The notes beneath the pieces are model-generated. The model made no database searches, was not told the origin of the DNA, and saw nothing but the letters and a program-made list of their open reading frames with translations. Made by a program: the position numbers and the translations under genes. Below are positions 51,824-60,385 of a DNA stretch of 64,000 nt, in pieces (position 1 is the first letter of the stretch; the number at the start of each line of letters is the position of its first letter). This DNA comes from an uncultured Sphingomonadaceae bacterium (lineage in GTDB: Bacteria > Pseudomonadota > Alphaproteobacteria > Sphingomonadales > Sphingomonadaceae): positions 310,001 through 374,000 of the forward strand of contig CANLQI010000002.1 in NCBI GenBank assembly GCA_947493325.1. Reading direction: 5' to 3'.

Positions 51824-52762
51824 CTATTCCGCCGGTTCGGCAAATCCGGTTTCGCGTGTCGGCCTGTTTTCCTGCATCATTTTATCGCGCCAACGGGCCT
51901 TGATGGTATCGCTGGTGTCGCGGCTGCCATCATGGCTCCATCCGGGAGGCTGGACAAGATAGTTCCATTTGTTTTTCAGGCCCGGCGCGTTCCACATATC
52001 GCGCGCTATGCCGACCCATTCATGAAATGCGGCCCACAGCAGATTAAAGCTGCCGAGCTGTTTGACAATGCCGTAGCGGATTTCCTCTTCATCGGTTTCG
52101 GGCACAAATGTCCCGAACATCTTGTCCCAGATGATGAAGACGCCCGCATAATTGCTGTCGAGATAGCGCGGATTTGTGGCGTGATGGACGCGGTGGTGGC
52201 TGGGCGTGTTCATCACCGCCTCAAACCAGCGCGGCATTTTGCCAATCGCTTCGGTATGGATCCAGAATTGATAGACCAGATTCAGGCCGCCGCAAAATGC
52301 CACCAGCAACGGGTGAAAGCCGAGCAGGAATAGCGGCAGGGCAATCACAAATCCGGGCGTCAGGATATTGGTCCATGTCTGCCGCAATGCTGTCGAGAGG
52401 TTATAATGCTGGCTGGAATGATGGATCACATGTGCCGCCCACATCCAGCGCATCCGGTGGCCGAGCCGGTGTTTGATATAATAGGCAAAATCGTCGAGCA
52501 CGAACGCCAGCGGCCACGCCCACCAGACGAAACCGAAATCGAATATCCGGTATTGATATACCCACATGGCGATCGCGAACATGATACCCGCCGTGAGTGC
52601 GCCCGCTACGGTAGAACCCAGCCCGAGCAGCAGCGATGTCAGCGTGTCGCGCGCTTCATAGGCGCGGCGGTTGCGCACGCGAAACAGCGCTATTTCCGCC
52701 AGAATCAGGACAATAAAAGCCGGGATAGCCCATTCGGTCGGGTTGGGAAGGTTGAGTTCCAT
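51824..52762 (-). CDS. Sterol desaturase/fatty acid hydroxylase-family protein
   Basis: A 312-residue membrane di-iron enzyme. It has three histidine clusters: HRLGHRMRWMWAAHVIHHSSQHYN (HxxxH and HxxHH) and HHRVHHATNP near residue 200, with four or more hydrophobic helices. Family members hydroxylate or desaturate lipids such as sterols, carotenoids or sphingolipids. No lipid-biosynthesis neighbour identifies the substrate. The gene lies between a GNAT gene and a small hypothetical gene on the same strand. Confidence 0.9.
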   Translation of the reverse strand: MELNLPNPTEWAIPAFIVLILAEIALFRVRNRRAYEARDTLTSLLLGLGSTVAGALTAGIMFAIAMWVYQYRIFDFGFVWWAWPLAFVLDDFAYYIKHRLGHRMRWMWAAHVIHHSSQHYNLSTALRQTWTNILTPGFVIALPLFLLGFHPLLVAFCGGLNLVYQFWIHTEAIGKMPRWFEAVMNTPSHHRVHHATNPRYLDSNYAGVFIIWDKMFGTFVPETDEEEIRYGIVKQLGSFNLLWAAFHEWVGIARDMWNAPGLKNKWNYLVQPPGWSHDGSRDTSDTIKARWRDKMMQENRPTRETGFAEPAE

Positions 52763-52771
52763 AGAGGCTGC

Positions 52772-53152
52772 TTACACCAATGTCAGCAACTTGTCAGCAT
52801 CCTCTTTTGAGAGGCTGAGCGATACGCGGCCAAAGCTGAGTTCACCGCTATCGACGATGCATGTTTCCCCGTCCTGTGTGAGGGTGAGCGGCAGGGGCAT
52901 TTCACGCATCGCAAATTGCGCGCCGTGACGTTTTATCAGCGCCGCCGTGCGGTTTTTGCCGCGCACTATCGCGGCCTCACGGTCGGTGGATATAATTGCG
53001 CTGTCGGCTTCAAAACCAGGCAGATTATCCTCCGCCAGCTTGATAGCATGGGCCGCATTTTCAATGGCGGTGTCGCCCAGGCGCAGGCAATGCACGAGCG
53101 CGGCCACCGCCACGATGGCGGTGAGTGATCCGGCCAGTATCAGCCAGTCCAT
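52772..53152 (-). CDS. Hypothetical protein with one N-terminal membrane helix
   Basis: A 126-residue protein. An N-terminal helix (MDWLILAGSLTAIVAVAALVH) is followed by a cytosolic or periplasmic domain rich in beta pattern (DSAIISTDREAAIVRGKNRTA, GELSFGRVSLSLSKEDAD). The ATG at 53152 is chosen because it starts the helix; the upstream frame to 53338 overlaps the next gene. No family recognised. It is eight bases downstream of the DUF442 gene and nine bases upstream of the hydroxylase gene, so all are likely on one transcript. Confidence 0.7.
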   Translation of the reverse strand: MDWLILAGSLTAIVAVAALVHCLRLGDTAIENAAHAIKLAEDNLPGFEADSAIISTDREAAIVRGKNRTAALIKRHGAQFAMREMPLPLTLTQDGETCIVDSGELSFGRVSLSLSKEDADKLLTLV

Positions 53153-53159
53153 GGGCGAA

Positions 53160-53591
53160 TCAGTTGCTGCCTGCCGCCAATGCATCGAGCATCGGGCGGA
53201 TCGGGGTAAGGTCATAGCCTGCCTTGGCCGCATCGGCGGAAAGCCGGGCCGGATTGGCCCCCTGTTTGGCCTGCGACAATGCCCATAACAGCGTCGAGCG
53301 CGTGCCGGAACGGCAATAGGCGAGCGTTTTGCCATCATTGCTTTCCAGCGCGGAAATCATGGCATCGACCTGCGGCATGGAAAATCCGCTGTGCGTGATC
53401 GGAATGGCGACATAGTCGATACCTGCGGCCTTTGCGGCGGCTTCTATCTCCACGCCCGATGTCTGGTCATCACTCTCGCCATCGGGGCGGTTGTTGATGA
53501 TAAGCGTCACGCCCTCATCCTTTGCCGCCGCAACTTGGTCCAGCGTGATTTGCGGCGAAACGCTCAGCGTATCGGTCAACGGTCGGAACAT
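53160..53591 (-). CDS. DUF442/TIGR01244 phosphatase-like protein
   Basis: A 143-residue protein of the beta-lactamase-hydrolase-like/DUF442 group with a dual-specificity-phosphatase fold. It begins with FRPLTDTLSVSPQIT, has TLIINNRPDGE, and contains the Cys loop AYCRSGTRSTLLW (CxxGxRS), where the Cys would be the nucleophile. In relatives the domain is linked to sulfide oxidation. A perfect AAGGAG six bases before the ATG at 53591 supports this start. However, the frame extends to a GTG at 53738 overlapping the recQ stop, and that extension encodes a plausible lipoprotein signal (LALAAC), so a longer, membrane-anchored form is possible. Confidence 0.82.
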   Translation of the reverse strand: MFRPLTDTLSVSPQITLDQVAAAKDEGVTLIINNRPDGESDDQTSGVEIEAAAKAAGIDYVAIPITHSGFSMPQVDAMISALESNDGKTLAYCRSGTRSTLLWALSQAKQGANPARLSADAAKAGYDLTPIRPMLDALAAGSN

Positions 53592-53597
53592 GGATGT

Positions 53598-53603
53598 CTC
53601 CTT
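53598..53603 (-). promoter_or_regulatory. Strong ribosome binding site inside the longer DUF442 frame
   Basis: AAGGAG, six bases before the ATG at 53591. It decides the internal start, or marks a second start within the lipoprotein-form frame. Confidence 0.75.
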
Positions 53604-53734
53604 TGGGGCTCTCTGTTTCTCTGTCTGTTTATCTGTTTTTGGGTATTGCGGCGCAGATACCTCGCCCTGACATGCCGCCAGTGCCAAACCTAATGACATA
53701 GCTAACGATATATAAGCGGTATTGCGCGCAATAT

Positions 53735-55504
53735 TCACGGGCTATGCTCCAATATGACGTCCAGAAACGCCATACCATAATTTTCCAGCTTGCGCGCGCC
53801 AATACCGGGCAGTTCGGCCAGAGCGGTCAGTGTCTGCGGTTTGAAACCGGTCATATCGCGCAGCACGCTGTCATGAAATATCACATAGGGCGGCACGCTC
53901 TGATCCTTGGCAAGCTGTGTTCTGAGCGCGCGTAACGCGTCAAACAGCGGATCACCGACCGGATTGAGCGAGGCATTGCCGCCGCGTTTCCTGCGTTTGC
54001 GTTTGGGCGGTTCGATAATCGCGACTTCGGCATCGCCTTTGAGTATTTCGCGCGCTTCGGGGCCGAACATCAGCCCGCCATGCTCGGTATTGCGCAGCGC
54101 ATCGCGCATCAGCAGCGAACGTGACACCGGCTTGATCAGCAGCGCTTCCTCCGCATCCACGATATCATAGACCGAAAGCCGGTCATGCCGCCGCGCCATG
54201 ATTTTTTCGTCCTGCTTCCCGGTCAGGATCGATTCGAGATAATTGACGCCGTAACTTTCACCCGTGCGGTAGACGGCGGAGAGGAATTTGCGCGAAAGCT
54301 CCGTCACATCGCGCGTTTTCGGAGCATGCAGGCAATTGTCGCAATTACCGCAGCTTGGCGGCGGGTCTTCCCCAAAATGTTTGAGCAGGACCGCGCGGCG
54401 GCAGCCCGCCGTTTCGACCAGCGCGCCCAGTGCGGAAAGCCGTGCGCGTTCGCTTTGCTGGCGCGTCTCACCGACTTCGCCAATCCGCATCCGGGCGCGG
54501 GCAAAGTCTTCTGCACCCCAGAACAGATGCGCTTCGGCCGGATCGCCGTCGCGCCCTGCACGGCCCGTTTCCTGGTAATAGGCCTCGATTGATTTGGGCA
54601 GGCCCGCATGCGCGACAAAACGTACGTCGGGCTTGTCGATGCCCATGCCGAACGCAATGGTGGCGCACATCACCATGTCTTCGGATGCCACAAAATCGGC
54701 TTGATTCTGCGCGCGCACATCGGGGGTGAGCCCCGCGTGATAGGCGCGCGCATTGCGGCCTGTCTTGGCAATCTGCGCGGCCATTTTTTCGGTGGCGGCG
54801 CGGGTCTGTGCGTAGATGATGCCGGGGCCAGGAATGCGGTCCACCAGGTCGCCGACCTGCCGCGTCAGTCCCTGACGCGGGCTGATGGCATAGCGGATAT
54901 TGGGCCGGTCGAACCCGGCGATAATCAGGCCGTCTTCCGCGATGCCCAGCTGTTTGAGAATATCCGCGCGCGTGTGCGCATCGGCCGTGGCGGTAAGCGC
55001 AATACGCGGAACATCGGCAAAATGATCGAGCAGCGGGCGTAGCAGGCGGTAATCGGGGCGAAAGTCATGGCCCCATTCGGATACGCAATGCGCTTCGTCG
55101 ATTGCGAAAAGCGAGATTTTGGTGTGCGAAAGAAGGTTCCTGAAGCCCTCCTGCGATGCGCGTTCGGGTGCGGCATAGAGCAGGTCCAACTCGCCTGCGC
55201 GCAGCCGTGCAATGGTCTCTTCGCGGTTGGTATCGGCGGATGTGAGCGTGGCGGCGCGGATACCCACGGCTTCGGCGCTGCGCAGCTGGTCATGCATCAG
55301 CGCGATCAGCGGAGATATGACCACCACCGTGCCGTCCATCGCTACCGCGGGCAGCTGATAGCACAGCGACTTGCCCGCACCGGTTGGCATCACGGTAAGT
55401 GTGTTCTGCCCCGCCATGACGCGGGCGAGCACATCGGCCTGACGCCCGCGAAAGCTGTCATAGCCGAATGTCGATTTAAGCAGGGGCAGGAGGTCGGAAG
55501 TCAC
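53735..55504 (-). CDS. recQ: ATP-dependent DNA helicase RecQ
   Basis: A 589-residue 3'-5' helicase in recombination and fork repair. Motifs: FRGRQADVLARVMAG, Walker A MPTGAGKSLCYQLP, DEAH box IDEAHCVSEWGHDFRPDY, motif VI GRAGRDG, zinc cysteines in CRRAVLLKHFGE..CGNCDNC, a winged helix and a C-terminal HRDC domain ending in LPGIGARKLENYG. The frame is open to 55684, but the first 60 residues are translated from a palindromic repeat (WILKQVQDDEL), so GTG at 55504, before TSDLLPLLKSTFGYDSFRG, is preferred. Its Shine-Dalgarno is weak, so the start is uncertain. Confidence 0.93.
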   Translation of the reverse strand: MTSDLLPLLKSTFGYDSFRGRQADVLARVMAGQNTLTVMPTGAGKSLCYQLPAVAMDGTVVVISPLIALMHDQLRSAEAVGIRAATLTSADTNREETIARLRAGELDLLYAAPERASQEGFRNLLSHTKISLFAIDEAHCVSEWGHDFRPDYRLLRPLLDHFADVPRIALTATADAHTRADILKQLGIAEDGLIIAGFDRPNIRYAISPRQGLTRQVGDLVDRIPGPGIIYAQTRAATEKMAAQIAKTGRNARAYHAGLTPDVRAQNQADFVASEDMVMCATIAFGMGIDKPDVRFVAHAGLPKSIEAYYQETGRAGRDGDPAEAHLFWGAEDFARARMRIGEVGETRQQSERARLSALGALVETAGCRRAVLLKHFGEDPPPSCGNCDNCLHAPKTRDVTELSRKFLSAVYRTGESYGVNYLESILTGKQDEKIMARRHDRLSVYDIVDAEEALLIKPVSRSLLMRDALRNTEHGGLMFGPEAREILKGDAEVAIIEPPKRKRRKRGGNASLNPVGDPLFDALRALRTQLAKDQSVPPYVIFHDSVLRDMTGFKPQTLTALAELPGIGARKLENYGMAFLDVILEHSP

Positions 55505-55576
55505 ATCAGCTTGGTAGCGGGGCGATGCTGGCGGGTGAAGGGGTAATTGCGGCTGTGCAAAAATAATCTGTAACTC

Positions 55577-55721
55577 GTCATCCTGAACTTGTTTCAGGAT
55601 CCATCGCGCAGTTGCAGAACCGCTGCGTATATTGGGTGGCGAACTTTGCCGCACACGCTCTGGTCTTCTCGAAAAACTGAACATAGTTTGAAAATGGATC
55701 CTGAAACAAGTTCAGGATGAC
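55577..55721. repeat. 27-bp perfect inverted repeat flanking the recQ upstream region
   Basis: The arm at 55577-55603 (GTCATCCTGAACTTG then TTTCAGGATCCA) is the exact reverse complement of 55695-55721. The 91 bases between have no gene. The arms themselves contain TCCTGAA/TTCAGGA palindromes. It lies between recQ and the ABC exporter gene. Confidence 0.92.
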
Positions 55722-55733
55722 GGGAGAATGAAA

Positions 55734-57542
55734 TTAAGCCTCCGCCGCTTCCTGTGCCTGGCGTTCCCACATCTTCGCATAAAGACCGGCTTTCGCCAGC
55801 AATTCGCGGTGCGTGCCGCGCTCGGCCACCGTGCCGTCTTTCAGCACCAGTATTTCATCGGCATGGGTGATGGTCGACAGGCGGTGCGCGATGGTGATGG
55901 TCGTGCGGCCTTCCGCCACGCCGCGCAGTGTCGAGAGGATTTCCGCTTCGGTGCGGCTGTCGAGCGCCGATGTCGCTTCATCAAGAATGAGCACGGGCGG
56001 GTCTTTAACCAGCGTGCGGGCAATCGCCACACGCTGTTTCTCACCGCCGGAAAGTTTCAGCCCGCGCTCGCCCACCTGCGTGTCATATCCCTGCGGCAGT
56101 TTTTCGATAAAGTCCGCAATCGCCGCGCCCTGTGCGCCGCGCTGCATATCTTCCGCGCTCGCATCGCTGCGGCCATAGGCGATATTATAGCCAATGGTGT
56201 CATTGAACAGCACCGTGTCCTGCGGCACGATGCCGATGGCGGCGCGCAGGCTGTCCTGCGTCACTTTGCGGATATCCTGCCCGTCAATCTCAATGCAACC
56301 GCTGGCGGGATCGTAAAACCGGTAGAGCAGCCGGGCGATCGTCGATTTGCCCGCGCCCGATGGCCCGACAATTGCGAGCGTCTGGCCCGCAGGCACTTCG
56401 AAGCTGAGGCCATTCAGGATTTTACGATCTTCATTATAGCCGAAATCGACATCAACAAAACGGATGGCAGGGCTGTTGATAACCAATGGCGGTGCACCGG
56501 GCATATCGACCACTTCGGTTTCGGTGTCGATCAGATCGAACATCGCCTGCATATCGACCACGCCCTGCCGGATCATGCGGTACACCATGCCGAGCAGGTC
56601 GAGCGGGCGGAACAGCTGCATCAGCAGTGTGTTTATGAGCACGAGGTCACCCACGGTGAACATGCCCTTGCTCCAGCCCCATACCGAATAGCCCATCGCG
56701 CCGAACATCATCAGATTGGTGATGAGTGACTGCCCGACATTGAGCAGGGCAAGCGAATTTTCCGATTTGACCGCGGCATCGGCATAATCGCGCGCGGCCT
56801 TGTTATAGCGGTCGGATTCGCGCTGCTCCGCGCCAAAATATTTGACCGTTTCGTAATTGAGCAGCGAGTCTACAGCGCGCCCCAGCGCCTGTCCGTCCAT
56901 ACTGTTCATTTCCATGCGCAGTTCGTTGCGCCAGTCGGTAATGCGCTGCGTAAAAATGATATAGGCCGCCACCATAACGAGCGTAGCGATGACGAGACCC
57001 GCGCCAAATTTTACACCGAAAATGATGAGCACTGCGGTCAGTTCAAGGGCTGTGGGCGCGATATTGAACAACAGGAAATAGAGCATCGTGTCGATGCTTT
57101 TCGTGCCGCGCTCAATAATCTTGGTGACTTCACCGGTTCGCCGCGACAGATGAAAGCGCAGCGACAGCCGGTGCAGGCGGCGGAAAACATGGCTGGCGAG
57201 ATTCTGTGTCGCGGTCTGCCCGACCTGTTCGAATGCAACATTGCGCATATTGTCAGACAGCACCGCGGCAAAACGCGCGCCCGCATAGGCCGCGACAAAC
57301 GCGAGTAGCAGCGCCAGCGCCGCTTCGGCGCCGTCCGTCATATTATCAACCACCGCCTTATAGGCGAACGGCATGGTGAGGATAATCGCTTTGCTCACCA
57401 GCACCAGCGACAATGCGATAATAATCCGCACGCGCAATGCTGGCGCGTCTTTTGGCCACAGATAGGGCAGAAACCGCTTCAGCGTCGGCCAGATATTATC
57501 GGGTAGCTTTTGGTCCCTGGGTTCGGATTCAAGTGGCGGCAT
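55734..57542 (-). CDS. Atm1/HMT1-type ABC exporter (fused permease-ATPase)
   Basis: A 602-residue half-transporter. Six membrane helices (about residues 35-330) include FHLSRRTGEVTKIIERGTKS, typical of the Atm1/ABCB7 group. The ATPase has Walker A GPSGAGKST, Q-loop IVPQDTVLFNDT, signature LSGGEKQRVAIART and Walker B ILDEATSALD. Alphaproteobacterial Atm1 homologues export glutathione-linked sulfur species or metal conjugates, feeding or protecting Fe-S metabolism. No glutathione gene is adjacent. The C-terminus is normal. Confidence 0.93.
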   Translation of the reverse strand: MPPLESEPRDQKLPDNIWPTLKRFLPYLWPKDAPALRVRIIIALSLVLVSKAIILTMPFAYKAVVDNMTDGAEAALALLLAFVAAYAGARFAAVLSDNMRNVAFEQVGQTATQNLASHVFRRLHRLSLRFHLSRRTGEVTKIIERGTKSIDTMLYFLLFNIAPTALELTAVLIIFGVKFGAGLVIATLVMVAAYIIFTQRITDWRNELRMEMNSMDGQALGRAVDSLLNYETVKYFGAEQRESDRYNKAARDYADAAVKSENSLALLNVGQSLITNLMMFGAMGYSVWGWSKGMFTVGDLVLINTLLMQLFRPLDLLGMVYRMIRQGVVDMQAMFDLIDTETEVVDMPGAPPLVINSPAIRFVDVDFGYNEDRKILNGLSFEVPAGQTLAIVGPSGAGKSTIARLLYRFYDPASGCIEIDGQDIRKVTQDSLRAAIGIVPQDTVLFNDTIGYNIAYGRSDASAEDMQRGAQGAAIADFIEKLPQGYDTQVGERGLKLSGGEKQRVAIARTLVKDPPVLILDEATSALDSRTEAEILSTLRGVAEGRTTITIAHRLSTITHADEILVLKDGTVAERGTHRELLAKAGLYAKMWERQAQEAAEA

Positions 57543-57593
57543 CAGGTTTTAATGGGGCTTTTGCGCCGCGCTTCCAAGGGCCGGGGGAGATTA

Positions 57594-58262
57594 TCATTGC
57601 CAGTCATAGATCGGCCAGCCGCGTTTTTGTGCTTCGGCGCGCAGAGCTGCGGAGGGATTGGTGGCAAAGGCGTGACCCGCATATTCGAGCATCGGCACAT
57701 CGGAAATATGATCGCTATAGGCGCGGATATCGCAATTCTCACGCGCCAGCCCTTCGCGTTCCATCCACGCCTTTATCTTGCGCAGCTTGGCATCATCATA
57801 GCAGTTTTCGCCGTCTATACGGGCCAGTACAGCGCCGTTTTGCGTTTCCAGCCCCGTGGCAATTACATCGTCAAAGCCCAGCTGCGCTGCAATTGCATCG
57901 ACATAAAGGTGATAGGAGGCCGTCGCCAGCACCAGTCTGTATCCTGCTTTCCGGTCCGTTTCGACCTGCGCAATGGCTTCGCCATAGCTGTTACCGGCAA
58001 TTGTCTTGGCCGCATAATCATCAATCAGGCCCTGTATTTCGCTTTGGTCAAATCTGCCGCCGATAAGCAGCGCGAGATTCAGCTCCTTCAGCTTTGACCG
58101 CGAAATAAGTTTCACGCCATAGGCCGCCATAAATACGAGCGCGAAAGGCGCGAGCAGGAGCCGCCACGGTGCCCTGCGCCGCGCGATATGCAGCAGGAAA
58201 GGCGTATAGGTTCCCGACCGCGTAATGGTGCGGTCCATGTCATATATGGCGAGTTTGTCCAT
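57594..58262 (-). CDS. HAD-family (SerB-like, subclass IB) phosphatase
   Basis: A 222-residue HAD hydrolase. Motif I is YDMDRTITRSGTYTPF (Asp8 and Asp10), motif II lies in LATASYHLYV, motif III Lys in DAKLRKIKAW, and motif IV in AYSDHISDVPMLEYAG. A hydrophobic stretch (WRLLLAPFALVFMAAYGVK) follows motif I, as in the cap of the YfhB/PgpC-like group. It may dephosphorylate a lipid-linked or small substrate. The ATG at 58262 fits; the long upstream frame is antisense to mlaE and not real. Divergent from the Mla operon with 102 bp between. Confidence 0.87.
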   Translation of the reverse strand: MDKLAIYDMDRTITRSGTYTPFLLHIARRRAPWRLLLAPFALVFMAAYGVKLISRSKLKELNLALLIGGRFDQSEIQGLIDDYAAKTIAGNSYGEAIAQVETDRKAGYRLVLATASYHLYVDAIAAQLGFDDVIATGLETQNGAVLARIDGENCYDDAKLRKIKAWMEREGLARENCDIRAYSDHISDVPMLEYAGHAFATNPSAALRAEAQKRGWPIYDWQ

Positions 58263-58364
58263 GGCGGGTTTGTTGCACCGTGGTGCCGGGCTGACAATCT
58301 CTTTTTCATGGCCATATGCAGAAAGGCTTGTGATTGCACCGCTAATACCGCAAAGATATGCGTC

Positions 58365-59477
58365 ATGGGTAACGCGGCCGATTTCACCATTGATGCGCAG
58401 GATGATGGTGCACAGATTGTGCGGCTCTGGGGCGACCTTGATATTTCCGATATTGATGATTTGCCGCAACGGCTGGATGCGATTGACGGTCCGGTTGCCG
58501 AAATTGATGTGTCGGCGGTGGAAAAAATGGATACGGTGGGCGCATGGCTGTGCCACCGACTGGCGCGCGATCATGGCGCAGATATCACGGGCGGTGATGA
58601 GGATCAGAATCGCCTGATAGAAGCAGTGAGCAATGCGGACAATGGCGGCAAAATCCGCAAGAAACGTCCGATACCGCCGATTTACGCCATGCAAAAAACG
58701 GGCGAAGCTGTTTTGCTCGCGCTCACAAGTTTTGTCGGCATGATCAGCTTCTTTGGCGGTTTGGTCCGCTCTTTCTTTGCGGTGCTGCTGCATCCCGGCC
58801 GTTTCCGGTTCAAGGCGCTGGTGCGTCAGTTTGAACTGGTGGGAATCAGCTCGCTCGGGATCATCGGCCTGATGAGTTTCCTGATCGGCATTGTGATTGC
58901 CCAGCAGGGCTCGGTGCAGCTGCGCCAGTTTGGGGCGGAAGTTTATACCATCAACCTGATCGGACGGCTCACCTTGCGTGAGCTTGGCGTATTGATGACC
59001 GCGATTATGGTGGCGGGCCGCTCCGGCTCGGCCTTTGCGGCGCAGCTTGGCACGATGAAGCTGACCGAAGAAGTTGATGCCATGCGCACGATAGGTGTGT
59101 CACCGATGGAGGCGCTGGTTCTGCCGCGCGTACTGGCGGGCATATTCATGATGCCGCTGCTGGGCTTTTATGCCTGCGTATTGGCGATGATAGGCGGCGG
59201 GCTTTTATGCTGGGTCGCACTTGATATTCCGCCCGCAACCTATGTGCAGCGGATACGTGAAGTGGTGCCGATGTACGATGTCTGGGTCGGTCTTATCAAG
59301 GCACCGGTATTTGGTGCGATCATTGCGCTGTCGGGCTGTTATCAGGGGATGCAGGTCAGGGGCAATGCAGAGGAAGTCGGCCTGCGCACCACCGCCGCCG
59401 TGGTGCAGGCGATTTTCATGGTAATCGTACTCGACGCGTTTTTTGCAGTATTCTTTACCTGGGTGGGCTGGGCATGA
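58365..59477 (+). CDS. mlaE: MlaE-type lipid ABC permease with N-terminal STAS-like domain
   Basis: A 370-residue protein. Residues 1-95 resemble a STAS domain (RLWGDLDISDIDDL, IDVSAVEKMDTVGAWL), the role played by separate MlaB in E. coli. Residues about 105-370 are the MlaE permease with family segments GIVIAQQGSVQLRQFGAE and GRSGSAFAAQLGTMKLTEEVDAMRTIG. Mla complexes move phospholipid between the outer and inner membranes. It starts the operon and overlaps mlaF by four bases. Confidence 0.92.
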   Translation: MGNAADFTIDAQDDGAQIVRLWGDLDISDIDDLPQRLDAIDGPVAEIDVSAVEKMDTVGAWLCHRLARDHGADITGGDEDQNRLIEAVSNADNGGKIRKKRPIPPIYAMQKTGEAVLLALTSFVGMISFFGGLVRSFFAVLLHPGRFRFKALVRQFELVGISSLGIIGLMSFLIGIVIAQQGSVQLRQFGAEVYTINLIGRLTLRELGVLMTAIMVAGRSGSAFAAQLGTMKLTEEVDAMRTIGVSPMEALVLPRVLAGIFMMPLLGFYACVLAMIGGGLLCWVALDIPPATYVQRIREVVPMYDVWVGLIKAPVFGAIIALSGCYQGMQVRGNAEEVGLRTTAAVVQAIFMVIVLDAFFAVFFTWVGWA

Positions 59478-60307
59478 ACGACAAAACTGCAAAATTACAG
59501 GACGTGAAGGAGTTGGTCGAACACGCCGACTATGCGGTGCGCATTTCCGGGCTACGCAATGCGTTCGGTGATCAGGTGATTCACGACAATCTCTCGCTCG
59601 ATGTGCACAAAGGCGAGATACTGGGCGTCGTGGGCGGGTCCGGCACGGGTAAATCAGTCATGATGCGCTCGATCATCGGTCTGCAAAAACCCGAGGCCGG
59701 GACGATTGAAGTATTCGGCACACAGGTGCTGGACGAAGAGGACTCCGACGGCAGTGTCCGTTCGCGCTGGGGCATATTGTTTCAGGGCGGGGCGCTGTTT
59801 TCGACGCTGACCGTTGCGGAAAATGTGCAGGTACCGCTGAAAGAATTTTATCCGCGCATGGATCCACAGCTGCTGGACGAAATCGCGCTCTATAAAATTG
59901 CGCTGAGCGGGCTTCCGCCCGAAGCGGCGGCCAAATATCCGTCCGAACTGTCGGGCGGTATGCGCAAGCGCGCGGGGCTGGCGCGCGCATTGGCGCTCGA
60001 TCCGGACCTGTTGTTTCTGGACGAGCCGACCGCGGGACTTGATCCAATCGGCGCGGCGGCATTTGATGAGCTGACCAAGAAACTGCAGCAGACACTGGGA
60101 CTTACGGTGTTCCTCATCACGCATGACCTTGATACATTATATGAAATTTGCGACCGCGTGGCGGTGCTGGCCGATAAACAGGTGATTGCCGTGGGCACGA
60201 TTGAAGAGCTGCTCGCGACCGATCATCCGTGGATTCAGCAATATTTCAACGGGCCGCGTGGACGGGCCGCAATCGCATCACAAAAGGCCAGGGAAACACG
60301 CGGATGA
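59474..60307 (+). CDS. mlaF: MlaF-type ATP-binding protein
   Basis: A 277-residue ATPase: Walker A GGSGTGKS, signature LSGGMRKRAGLARAL, Walker B LLFLDEPTAGLDPIGA, and H-loop LITHDLDTLYEICDRV. The sequence VGGSGTGKSVMMRSIIGL and the C-terminal WIQQYFNGPRGRAA are typical of the MlaF group. It pairs with the MlaE-type permease, whose stop it overlaps. A 78-bp gap separates it from the mlaD-like gene. Confidence 0.94.
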   Translation: MNDKTAKLQDVKELVEHADYAVRISGLRNAFGDQVIHDNLSLDVHKGEILGVVGGSGTGKSVMMRSIIGLQKPEAGTIEVFGTQVLDEEDSDGSVRSRWGILFQGGALFSTLTVAENVQVPLKEFYPRMDPQLLDEIALYKIALSGLPPEAAAKYPSELSGGMRKRAGLARALALDPDLLFLDEPTAGLDPIGAAAFDELTKKLQQTLGLTVFLITHDLDTLYEICDRVAVLADKQVIAVGTIEELLATDHPWIQQYFNGPRGRAAIASQKARETRG

Positions 60308-60385
60308 GGCGGCTATATCGGGATATTGACGGGCGATATGCCAAAACCATGGACATATGCGGCGTGAAAAGGGCATAACGGTTTT

